From assembly GCA_041552135.1 (NCBI GenBank), contig JBFELL010000080.1:1-12878 (forward strand): a DNA stretch of 12,878 bases, given 5' to 3'. Numbering within the stretch: the stretch's first letter is position 1; each line of letters begins with the position of its first letter. The stretch comes from SZUA-186 sp041552135. GTDB taxonomy: Bacteria > Pseudomonadota > Gammaproteobacteria > UBA9214. Below, one piece after another: positions 1-5,924 of this stretch. The translations under genes and the position numbers were made by a program. The notes under the pieces are model-generated. The model searched no databases and was not told the DNA's origin. It worked only from the letters and a program-made list of their open reading frames with translations.

Positions 1-59
1 GACTTCATCTGCTGCAGGGTCTGGAGGGTGACGGGTTTCAGCTGGGGGCTTTCGGGCAT
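1..59 (-). CDS. panB: 3-methyl-2-oxobutanoate hydroxymethyltransferase, N-terminal fragment
   Basis: Only the first 19 codons lie in the window; the gene runs off the left edge. The translation MPESPQLKPVTLQTLQQMK matches the usual PanB opening, in which a K-P-x-T-hydrophobic stretch is followed by LQxMK. The family enzyme transfers a hydroxymethyl group from 5,10-methylene-tetrahydrofolate to 2-oxoisovalerate, the first committed step of pantothenate synthesis in the cytoplasm. The gene order pcnB-folK-kinase-panB supports the call, since panB commonly follows folK in gammaproteobacteria. The ribosome site before the ATG is weak (CAGG about nine bases upstream). The 249-base gap to the kinase gene suggests a promoter of its own, although none is obvious. 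The fragment is too short to check any catalytic residue. Confidence 0.8.
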   Translation of the reverse strand, partial: MPESPQLKPVTLQTLQQMK

Positions 60-308
60 GGCGTTTGCCTGTTATTCAGTCGTAGCGTCCCTTCTCCCTG
101 CGGGACGACTGCATGGATGCAGGAGGTAGGGCACCAAAAGCAGGCGCTTCAGGCGATGCAGGGAGCATTTGCCGGGAAGGACAGGATGAGGGGATGCAAA
201 TAAATAAGAAGTCATACTGTATTCGTATCCCCTCTCCCCGGCCCTCTCCCGGCGGGAGAGGGCGGATGTGCCATGGCAACGATTGACCAACACTGGCCGG
301 CACAAACT
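60..308. other. Palindrome-rich gap between panB and the kinase gene
   Basis: This 249-base stretch holds no convincing gene. It contains several inverted repeats: CGTCCC (86-91) with GGGACG (102-107), CTGCAT (109-114) with ATGCAG (117-122), and the strong palindrome at 242-262. An AT-rich patch lies at about 198-226. The pyrimidine-rich run at 229-250 plus the palindrome resembles dispersed extragenic repeats seen in many GC-rich proteobacteria. ORFs in the gap read through this repeat and look spurious. The stretch probably carries the panB leader, but I found no promoter with two good boxes. Confidence 0.5.
242..262. repeat. Perfect 9-bp inverted repeat, extragenic palindrome
   Basis: CCCTCTCCC (242-250), a GGC loop (251-253) and GGGAGAGGG (254-262) form a perfect 9-bp stem with a 3-base loop. 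A second pyrimidine run, CCCCTCTCCCC, sits directly before it at 229-239, so alternative pairings exist. It lies 47 bases past the kinase stop codon and could end that leftward transcript, but no U-run follows on the minus strand, so it is not a canonical intrinsic terminator. Palindromes of this kind occur as dispersed repeats in many GC-rich genomes; that this one belongs to such a family is inference. Confidence 0.6.
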
Positions 309-959
309 TCAGATCACGGCCGAAACCGGGTTGAAATACTGCCGCCCGGTGTTGCTGGCATGGATCTGCTCCAGCAATGCATGGTAGTCATCGTCACTGT
401 TGACCAGGTCGATATGGGCGGCGTTGACGATCAGCAGCGGTGCGTCCTCGTAAAAATGGAACATGCGCGTGTAGGCCTCCGACAGGCGTTGCAGGTAGGC
501 GGCGTCGATCTTGCGCTCGTAGCGGATGCCGCGCCTGGCGATGCGTTTGAGCAGCACATCCTCCGGCGCCTGCAGGTAGATCACCAGGTCCGGCACCGGG
601 GCATCGATGGTGACGTGTTCGTAGACCTGTTCGTACAGCTTGAGTTCCTCGGCATCCAGGATGAGCTCGGCGAACAGCCGGTCCTTCTCGATCAGGAAAT
701 CGGCGACGCGCACCGGCCGGAACATGTCGGCCTGACGCATGTCCTGCATCTGGCGCGCACGCTGCAGCAGAAAGAACAGCTGCGCCGGCAGGGCCCCGGA
801 GCGCGGGTCCTGGTAGAAGCGCTCGAGAAAGGGGTTCTCGTCCGCGCCTTCCAGCAGCAGGTCGGAGTCGAAGCTCTTCGCCAGGCGTGTTGCGAGGCTG
901 GTCTTGCCGACCCCGATCGGCCCTTCAACGACGATGTAGTCCGGTCGTATCCCCCCCAT
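309..959 (-). CDS. Deoxyadenosine/deoxyguanosine kinase family (dNK)
   Basis: The 216-residue protein is a cytoplasmic deoxynucleoside kinase that would phosphorylate a purine or pyrimidine deoxynucleoside for salvage into dNTP pools. Visible motifs are a P-loop GPIGVGKT (residues 13-20), ENPF (41-44), the EKDR signature (91-94) that places the acidic and arginine residues near the substrate, DLVIYLQAP (124-132) before the LID, and an arginine-rich LID region RIARRGIRYER (139-149). Length is normal for the bacterial dGK/dAK type. Substrate preference cannot be read from sequence. The ATG lies two bases past the folK stop, with only a weak ribosome site, so translation is probably coupled to folK. 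A kinase of this type between folK and panB is a recurring gammaproteobacterial arrangement. Confidence 0.88.
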   Translation of the reverse strand: MGGIRPDYIVVEGPIGVGKTSLATRLAKSFDSDLLLEGADENPFLERFYQDPRSGALPAQLFFLLQRARQMQDMRQADMFRPVRVADFLIEKDRLFAELILDAEELKLYEQVYEHVTIDAPVPDLVIYLQAPEDVLLKRIARRGIRYERKIDAAYLQRLSEAYTRMFHFYEDAPLLIVNAAHIDLVNSDDDYHALLEQIHASNTGRQYFNPVSAVI

Positions 960-961
960 AC

Positions 962-1450
962 CTAGACGATCAGTTTCTTGACAGAGTGGCTCTCGCAGGC
1001 GGCGATCAGGGTGCTGAGCAGACCCTTGCCGGGGATGTTCATGTTGCCGGCGATCTCGGCCAGCGGAATGATGACGAAATCACGCTCGTGCAATCCCGGG
1101 TGCGGAACCGTCAGGGTGTCGGTGCTGATCTTCTTCTTGCCATACAGCAGCAGGTCGAGGTCAATTACCCGCGGTCCCCAATGCTCGTCGCCGCGTTCCC
1201 GCCCGAGACGCTGCTCGATTTTCTGCAGTGTCTGCAGCAGCTCCTCGGGCGACAGCAGGGTATCGAGGGCCGCCACGGCATTGACATAGTCCGGCTGGTC
1301 GGCCGGTCCCATCGGCTTGCTGACGTAGAGACTCGACTGGCTGATCATCACGGAATCCGGGATCGTGTCCAGTTCCTCCAGCGCCTCCTTCACCTGCCTG
1401 ACCGGATCGTCGAGGTTGCTGCCGATACCTATGTAGGCCATGAGTTTCAT
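962..1450 (-). CDS. folK: 2-amino-4-hydroxy-6-hydroxymethyldihydropteridine pyrophosphokinase
   Basis: FolK (162 residues, normal length) transfers pyrophosphate from ATP to 6-hydroxymethyl-7,8-dihydropterin, the step before dihydropteroate synthase in folate synthesis. Seen in order: GIGSNL (residues 8-13), the YVSKPMGPADQPDYVNAV region (42-59), WGPRVIDLDLLLYG (91-104) with the two metal-binding aspartates D97 and D99, and PHPGLHERDFVIIPLAEI (116-133) with H117 and R123. The start is well supported: AAGGAG sits five bases before the ATG (minus strand 1461-1456). The ATG overlaps the pcnB stop as ATGA (1450-1447), a classic coupling signal. A second methionine at residue 4 is less likely because of that ribosome site. 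Confidence 0.96.
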   Translation of the reverse strand: MKLMAYIGIGSNLDDPVRQVKEALEELDTIPDSVMISQSSLYVSKPMGPADQPDYVNAVAALDTLLSPEELLQTLQKIEQRLGRERGDEHWGPRVIDLDLLLYGKKKISTDTLTVPHPGLHERDFVIIPLAEIAGNMNIPGKGLLSTLIAACESHSVKKLIV

Positions 1451-2826
1451 GTTGTCTCCTTAGCTGCCCCGCGCCGTGGCCGGCGGCGGCGACGCTTGCG
1501 CGCCGGGCGGGTATTGGTGACCGCCTTTTCCCGCTGTTCCGGGTGCATTTCCTGGAAGTCCGTCCACCACTCGCCCAGTTCCCTGTCCACCTCTCCGGCC
1601 TCGGCGCGCAGCAGCAGGAAATCGTAGGCCGCGCGAAAGCGCGGGTGACTGAGGATACGCAGGCTGCGTTTGCCGCCCTTGCGCTCGAGGCGCAGCTGCA
1701 GCATCCAGATTTCACGCATCGGCAGGGAATAACGCTTCGGCATCGCCATGACCTTCGCCTGCTCGGCGATGATCTGCGAACCGGCATGCTGCAGCGCCTG
1801 TGCCGCGTTCTGACCCTCGGCCTCAAGCTGGCGGGCGCGTTCACGCACCGGCTCCCACAGGAACAGGGCAAACAGGAACGCCGGGGTGACCGGCTTGCCC
1901 TGCTGGATCCGGGTATCGGTATTTTCCATGCCGTGATTGATCAGCGTCAGCGGAAAATGTTCCTCCTCGTGGGTGAGCGTCTGCTCCGTCAGCGGGAACA
2001 GCTGGCCAAACAGGTTGTAGTGACGCAGGGCCTCGAAGGTGGACAGCGCACAGCCACCCATGAACAGCTTCAGCATTTCATCGAACAGCCGTGCCGGCGG
2101 AATGTCACCCAGCAACGGTGCCAGTTCCATGATCGGCTGCTCGGAACCGGCGTGGATGCGAAAGCCCAGCTTGGTGGCGAAGCGTACCGCGCGCAGCATG
2201 CGTACCGGGTCTTCCCGGTAGCGCTCCTGCGGGTCACCGATCAGCCGCAGCACGCCGGACTCGAGGTCGGCCATGCCACCGACGTAGTCGATTACCGAGA
2301 AGTCGCTGATGTTGTAGTACAGGGCGTTGACGGTGAAATCGCGCCGGTAGGCGTCTTCCCCGATGCTGCCGTAGACGTTGTCCCGCACTATGCGGCCCTC
2401 GTCGTCGATGTGCCGCGCAGCGTTGTCCCCGGCCGCCGCCTCCTGCAGGGCGCGGAAGGTGGCCACCTCGATGATTTCACGACCGAACATGACGTGGGCC
2501 AGACGAAAGCGCCGTCCGATCAGGCGGCAATTGCGAAACAGCTGGCGCACCTCATCGGGGTGCGCGTCGGTGCCAACATCGAAATCCTTGGGCTCGCGAC
2601 CCAGCAGCAGGTCGCGCACCCCGCCGCCAACCAGGTGTCCCTGGTAACCGGCGTCCTTCAGGCGATACAACACCTTAAGGGCGTTGGGACTGATGTTGGC
2701 CCGTGAAATCGGGTGCAGGGACCGGTCGATGACGGTGGGTTCGCTGATGTTTTCGATACTTCCTGGTCGGCTCACAGGGCTCTGCTTGTAGATGGATAGG
2801 TTGGGCGTATAATACCACCGCCGCAT
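1447..2826 (-). CDS. pcnB: Poly(A) polymerase I
   Basis: PcnB adds 3' poly(A) tails that mark RNAs for decay by the exonuclease machinery. From the first ATG it is 459 residues. It shows the nucleotidyltransferase signature LVGGGVRDLLLG (65-76), catalytic aspartates D81 and D83 in KDFDVGTDA, RRDFTVNAL (161-169), EDPVRMLRAVRFA (205-217) and an arginine-rich C-terminus (RPARKRRRRRPRR) typical of poly(A) polymerase I. CCA-adding enzymes share the fold but not this tail. The start is uncertain. Family-like sequence begins around residue 30, the only ATG (2826) lies on the far side of a promoter-like sequence, and there is no good ribosome site. GTG at 2775 (residue 18), or a non-canonical start as known for E. 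coli pcnB, is possible. It heads the leftward operon with folK. Confidence 0.94.
   Translation of the reverse strand: MRRWYYTPNLSIYKQSPVSRPGSIENISEPTVIDRSLHPISRANISPNALKVLYRLKDAGYQGHLVGGGVRDLLLGREPKDFDVGTDAHPDEVRQLFRNCRLIGRRFRLAHVMFGREIIEVATFRALQEAAAGDNAARHIDDEGRIVRDNVYGSIGEDAYRRDFTVNALYYNISDFSVIDYVGGMADLESGVLRLIGDPQERYREDPVRMLRAVRFATKLGFRIHAGSEQPIMELAPLLGDIPPARLFDEMLKLFMGGCALSTFEALRHYNLFGQLFPLTEQTLTHEEEHFPLTLINHGMENTDTRIQQGKPVTPAFLFALFLWEPVRERARQLEAEGQNAAQALQHAGSQIIAEQAKVMAMPKRYSLPMREIWMLQLRLERKGGKRSLRILSHPRFRAAYDFLLLRAEAGEVDRELGEWWTDFQEMHPEQREKAVTNTRPARKRRRRRPRRGAAKETT
2786..2813 (+). promoter_or_regulatory. Promoter of tRNA-Glu, sigma-70 type
   Basis: A perfect TATAAT lies at 2808-2813, with TTGTAG (2786-2791) 16 bases before it as a weak -35 box. 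The bases after the -10 (CCACCGCCGC) are a GC-rich discriminator, as found at stable-RNA promoters under stringent control. Transcription would start near 2820, leaving a leader of about 33 bases to be removed by RNase P before the tRNA. Read on the other strand, the same bases give TATTAT (2814-2809), which could serve pcnB. Confidence 0.7.
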
Positions 2827-2852
2827 GAATCGTGTTTGCTAAAACTGCATAC

Positions 2853-2927
2853 GCTCCCTTCGTCTAGTGGTTAGGACACTGGCCTCTCACGCCGGTAACA
2901 GGGGTTCGAATCCCCTAGGGAGCGCCA
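2853..2927 (+). tRNA. tRNA-Glu, anticodon CTC
   Basis: The sequence folds as a complete tRNA. The acceptor stem is GCTCCCT (2853-2859) with AGGGAGC (2917-2923), followed by discriminator G and an encoded CCA (2925-2927). The anticodon stem CTGGC/GCCGG (2879-2883, 2891-2895) encloses the loop CTCTCAC with anticodon CTC (2886-2888), which reads GAG. The T-arm carries GGGGTTCGAATCCCC. Body and T-arm closely resemble enterobacterial tRNA-Glu, whose anticodon is usually TTC. The gene is single, not part of an rRNA operon, and divergent from pcnB. No T-run terminator is visible after it, so readthrough into the RDD gene is possible. Confidence 0.97.
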
Positions 2928-3045
2928 TCTATCCGCTTGCGCCGTCCATGCAGCATCCCGTTCCGGTATTTCCCGGCCTGAAACGCCTTCACACGACCCC
3001 GCCTCCGTCGGGCAAGGGAGATAGCCAGCACGCCGGGCAAACATC

Positions 3046-3483
3046 ATGAGCACGACCCGCAAGACACCGGACTACGAACCTGCCGGGCTGTTCCGCCGCC
3101 TGGTGGCGATGTTCTACGATACCCTGCTGCTGCTCTCCGTCCTGCTGTTCGCCACCGCACTGGTGCTGTTTCTGAACCGTGGGGAGCTGGATTACCACAA
3201 CCCGTTTTTCCGCACCTGCCTGTTGCTGATCTGGTTTGGCTTTTTTGCCTGGTTCTGGACCCATGGCGGCCAGACACTGGGCATGCGAGCCTGGAAACTG
3301 CGCCTGCAGCGCCCCGACGGCGGACCCGTCAGCCTGTGGCAGGCCCTGCTGCGTTTCCTGGTGGCATTTCCGTCACTGCTGCTGTTCGGGCTGGGCATGC
3401 TGTGGATGCTGGTCGATCGCGACCGGATGACCTGGCACGACCGGTTCTCCGAGTCCGTTGTAGTGCGCCTGCCGAAGGAGTGA
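3046..3483 (+). CDS. RDD family membrane protein
   Basis: A 145-residue inner-membrane protein of unknown function. The RDD signature is visible: AGLFRRLVAMFYD (residues 13-25) with arginines 17-18 and D25, then the conserved GQTLGMRAWKL (75-85), and a closing DRMTWHDRFSESVVV (126-140) with D132. Three hydrophobic segments lie near residues 24-43, 56-72 and 104-124. Members of the family have been linked in some bacteria to ion or small-molecule transport, but nothing here fixes a substrate. An in-frame stop at 3022 makes ATG 3046 the first possible start. The ribosome site is weak. It follows the tRNA by 118 bases and converges on lptG, a neighbourhood I recall for this family in other gammaproteobacteria. 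Confidence 0.85.
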   Translation: MSTTRKTPDYEPAGLFRRLVAMFYDTLLLLSVLLFATALVLFLNRGELDYHNPFFRTCLLLIWFGFFAWFWTHGGQTLGMRAWKLRLQRPDGGPVSLWQALLRFLVAFPSLLLFGLGMLWMLVDRDRMTWHDRFSESVVVRLPKE

Positions 3484-3524
3484 CGGCGGTGCGGTCGCCT
3501 GATGCAGTATGTAATGTCCTGCAC

Positions 3525-3597
3525 CATCGCGCCGGGGGCGGCGCTCCTGCCACACCAGCACATCCCTGCCTGCAGGAGCGGCGCCCTCGCCGCGATG
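3525..3597. repeat. REP-like inverted pair (REPIN-type) in a convergent gap
   Basis: Two 26-base arms (3525-3550 and 3572-3597) are inverted copies matching at 23 of 26 positions, separated by 21 bases. Each arm carries the motif CATCGCG then GGCGCTCCTGC or its near variant, which resembles REP sequences (GCAGGAGCG...CGCGATG) common in Pseudomonas and Xanthomonas relatives. Two REPs in opposite orientation form a REPIN. It sits between the converging RDD gene and lptG, so the RNA hairpin may also limit readthrough from both sides. No T-run flanks it. Assignment to a multi-copy family needs the rest of the genome. Confidence 0.7.
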
Positions 3598-3630
3598 CGG
3601 TAATCGAACAAGCCCGATGCCGCGGCGTTC

Positions 3631-4692
3631 CTACAACCGGCGCACCATCAGGAAACCGATGACCAGCACAGCTACGCCCGGGGTGAAGCTCGCCAGCAGC
3701 GGATTCAGCTCATAGACCTGCCCCATCTGCCCGGCCATGCGGTTCAGCAGGTAGAAGCCGAAGCCCAGGAGGATACCGATAAAGACCCGCTGCCCCGTGC
3801 CCGTCGAGCGCAGCGAGCCAAACACCAGGGGCACCGAGATGAACAGCATCAGCAGGGCGGACAATGGCACGACAAAGCGGCTCCAGAAGGCATAGCGGTA
3901 CTGCATCGGATCAAGCCCGTTGTCCACCAGGTAATCGATGAACCGGCGGATGTTCAGCACCGACATGTTCTCCGGCTTGAGCACGACGATATCGAGCAGT
4001 GACGGCGTTATCAGGGACGGCCAGCGCATGCGCGCCTCGCGGTGTGCGCTCACCGCGCCCTCGCTGAACTGCGACTGCTCCACGTCCTGCAACTCCCAGC
4101 CATCCTCGAGATGCGTCGCGGTACCGGCCCGGGTTGCCCGGACCAGCCGGCGATTTTCATCGAACTCGAACACCCTGAGATTTGCCAGCTGCCGGTCATC
4201 GATAATACGCTCGATAAAGATATAGCGCTCCTCCTCGCGCACCCAGATACCGTCCCGACCGAGGAAGCTGACATGCTTGTCCAGTGCCACGGCACGCAGG
4301 CGCTGTGCATACTCCTCCGCCACCGGGGCAACCGTCTCGCCCAGCGCCACGATCACGACCAGCATCAGCACACCCGTCTGCAGCACAGACATGACGATGC
4401 GCCAGATCGACAGGCCGCCGGCGCGCATCGCCACCAGTTCACTGTTGACGGCGAGTGCCCCCATGCCGGTCAGGCCGCCGATCAGGGCGGCAGCGGGAAA
4501 CAGCTCGTACATGCTGCGCGGCAGCCCGAGCAGGACATACTGCAGCATCTTGCCGGTGGTGTAACCGCCCTGCCCGACACTGTCGAGCTCCTTGATCAGG
4601 GTAAAGAAACTCTCCAGTCCGACGATCAGCAGCAAAGCGACGGCCGCGCCGGAGGCGACCGCGATCGCGATGTATCGATCCAGGATCTTCAT
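3631..4692 (-). CDS. lptG: LPS export ABC transporter permease LptG
   Basis: LptG pairs with LptF in the inner-membrane LptB2FG complex, which extracts lipopolysaccharide and pushes it along the LptC-A-D bridge. The 353-residue reading (normal length) opens with MKILDRYIAIAVASGAA, the usual YjgQ start. Hydrophobic segments lie near residues 8-30, 63-83, 98-118, 272-293, 302-320 and 331-350, with a periplasmic beta-rich domain between about 120 and 270. The reading frame stays open upstream to 4968, but that extension overlaps lptF and lacks family features, so ATG 4692 is chosen. It overlaps the lptF stop as ATGA (4692-4689), which implies coupled translation and balanced subunits. Confidence 0.95.
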   Translation of the reverse strand: MKILDRYIAIAVASGAAVALLLIVGLESFFTLIKELDSVGQGGYTTGKMLQYVLLGLPRSMYELFPAAALIGGLTGMGALAVNSELVAMRAGGLSIWRIVMSVLQTGVLMLVVIVALGETVAPVAEEYAQRLRAVALDKHVSFLGRDGIWVREEERYIFIERIIDDRQLANLRVFEFDENRRLVRATRAGTATHLEDGWELQDVEQSQFSEGAVSAHREARMRWPSLITPSLLDIVVLKPENMSVLNIRRFIDYLVDNGLDPMQYRYAFWSRFVVPLSALLMLFISVPLVFGSLRSTGTGQRVFIGILLGFGFYLLNRMAGQMGQVYELNPLLASFTPGVAVLVIGFLMVRRL

Positions 4693-5786
4693 CGCCCCGG
4701 CCTCATTAACCTGACCAGCCGGACCCGTTGCAGCAGCAGCAATGCCAGCAGCAGCGGCAGCAGGTGTACCCACCAGAGGCCGATCTGTGGCGGTATGTCG
4801 CCCTGCTCCACCCAGGCCCTGGCGGTGCCCAGCAGGTTGTAATAGGTAAGGAATACCAGCACGGCGATTACCATGCCGCTGTGCTTGCTCTGGCGCGGCG
4901 AGACGCTGCCCAGCGGCACCGCCAGCACCAGCAGGACCATCACGGAGACCGGCACCGACAGGCGCCACTGCAGCTCGGCAATGTAGACCGTGTGTGGCGA
5001 GTCGATCAGCGTGGCGGTCGGTACATTGCTTTCACGCGACAGGAAACCGGTCTTTTCCTCGATCTCGATGCGCACACCCTGTTCGTGGAAATCCATCACC
5101 CGGTAGCCCGCCTCACCCGGGGTCCCCTCGTAACGGGTACCGTCCACAAATACCATGTAGTCATCCCCGGTATCGGGATCGGTCATACGATAGGCGCTGT
5201 CCGCCACCATGACCTGCGCCGGTTTTTCCTTTCCCGGGTCGCCCTCGACGTGGACGAAGAGGTTTTCCATGCGCGTCCTGTCTTTGGACAGCCGCTCGGA
5301 GTAGAACGTCATCCGGCCGCCCCGGATGGAGTTGAAGCGCCCGGCCATCAGCAGGGTGACATCGGCCGTTTGCTTGGCCCGCTTTTCCACCCCCGCGCCA
5401 TAGGCGGAAACATCGGGGCTGATCGACAGCGCCATCCAGCCCAGCAGCATAGCCAGCACCAGCCCCATGGCCAGCAGGGGCTGATACAGGCGTGCCGGGC
5501 CGACCCCGCAGGCGCCCAGCACCGCCATCTCGTTGTCCCGGTACATCCTGCCAAGCGCCATGACGACACCCAGGGCGAGCGAGAACGGCATGATGTAGAC
5601 CAGAAACCAGAACGTCTTGACGGCCAGCAGGGTCAGGATCACATCGCCCGGCAGCTCGCCGGCCGCCGCCGAGGCCAGGTAGCGCACCAGCCGGTTGCTG
5701 ATCAGGACGAACCACAGGATCAGCGTGATGGCCAGCCAGGCATGAATGACTTCACGGAGCAGATAACGGTCGAGTACGCGCAGCAT
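4689..5786 (-). CDS. lptF: LPS export ABC transporter permease LptF
   Basis: LptF (365 residues, normal length) is the partner permease of LptG. It begins MLRVLDRYLLREVIHAW, the YjgP-type opening. Six likely membrane segments lie near residues 13-35, 52-78, 102-122, 275-295, 303-322 and 334-353, flanking a periplasmic domain (about 125-270). The cytoplasmic RMYRDNEMAVLGACGV stretch (80-95) is the conserved coupling region that contacts the LptB ATPase. lptF is first in a two-gene leftward unit and is divergent from pepA, the same arrangement as in E. coli. The ATG has no strong ribosome site. A 7-bp palindrome sits 18-34 bases upstream. Confidence 0.95.
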   Translation of the reverse strand: MLRVLDRYLLREVIHAWLAITLILWFVLISNRLVRYLASAAAGELPGDVILTLLAVKTFWFLVYIMPFSLALGVVMALGRMYRDNEMAVLGACGVGPARLYQPLLAMGLVLAMLLGWMALSISPDVSAYGAGVEKRAKQTADVTLLMAGRFNSIRGGRMTFYSERLSKDRTRMENLFVHVEGDPGKEKPAQVMVADSAYRMTDPDTGDDYMVFVDGTRYEGTPGEAGYRVMDFHEQGVRIEIEEKTGFLSRESNVPTATLIDSPHTVYIAELQWRLSVPVSVMVLLVLAVPLGSVSPRQSKHSGMVIAVLVFLTYYNLLGTARAWVEQGDIPPQIGLWWVHLLPLLLALLLLQRVRLVRLMRPGR

Positions 5787-5803
5787 GGGACGGGCTTGCC
5801 GGT

Positions 5804-5820
5804 GGCATGAAAATCATGCC
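5804..5820. repeat. Perfect 7-bp inverted repeat in the lptF-pepA divergent gap
   Basis: GGCATGA (5804-5810), loop AAA and TCATGCC (5814-5820) form an exact inverted repeat. It lies just upstream of lptF and about 105 bases before pepA. It could be a dyad operator or a small RNA hairpin in the lptF leader. I do not recognise the motif as the site of a known regulator. The rest of the 138-base gap must hold both divergent promoters, but I see no convincing -35/-10 pair for either gene. Confidence 0.45.
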
Positions 5821-5924
5821 GGGTTAAAGTACACTCACTGGCCTTGTAGGGATAGGAATGCGGCTACCGTACCACAAGAACTGCGATCTGCAATCACTGT
5901 CACCCGGCCAAACAGGAGCACTGC

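Noticed and set aside
242..262. Intrinsic terminator for the folK-kinase transcript
   Set aside because: The stem is strong, but no U-run follows on the minus strand, so it is listed as a repeat only.
72..305. Two overlapping minus-strand ORFs of 75-77 codons in the panB-kinase gap
   Set aside because: They read through the palindromic repeat (LSRRERAGERG is a typical translation of such repeats) and have no ribosome site or family resemblance.
1543..2706. Plus-strand ORF of 387 codons opposite pcnB
   Set aside because: Antisense shadow of pcnB, whose catalytic motifs are intact on the minus strand.
3336..3662. Plus-strand ORF crossing the RDD gene end and the REP-like pair
   Set aside because: It overlaps the RDD gene in another frame and translates the repeat; there is no independent support.
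4693..4968. N-terminal extension of lptG by 92 codons
   Set aside because: It overlaps lptF out of frame and lacks family features; ATG 4692 with the ATGA overlap is the better start.
4728..5810. Plus-strand ORF of 360 codons opposite lptF
   Set aside because: Antisense shadow, very rich in Q, H and R; lptF on the minus strand has a full set of membrane segments and a normal length.
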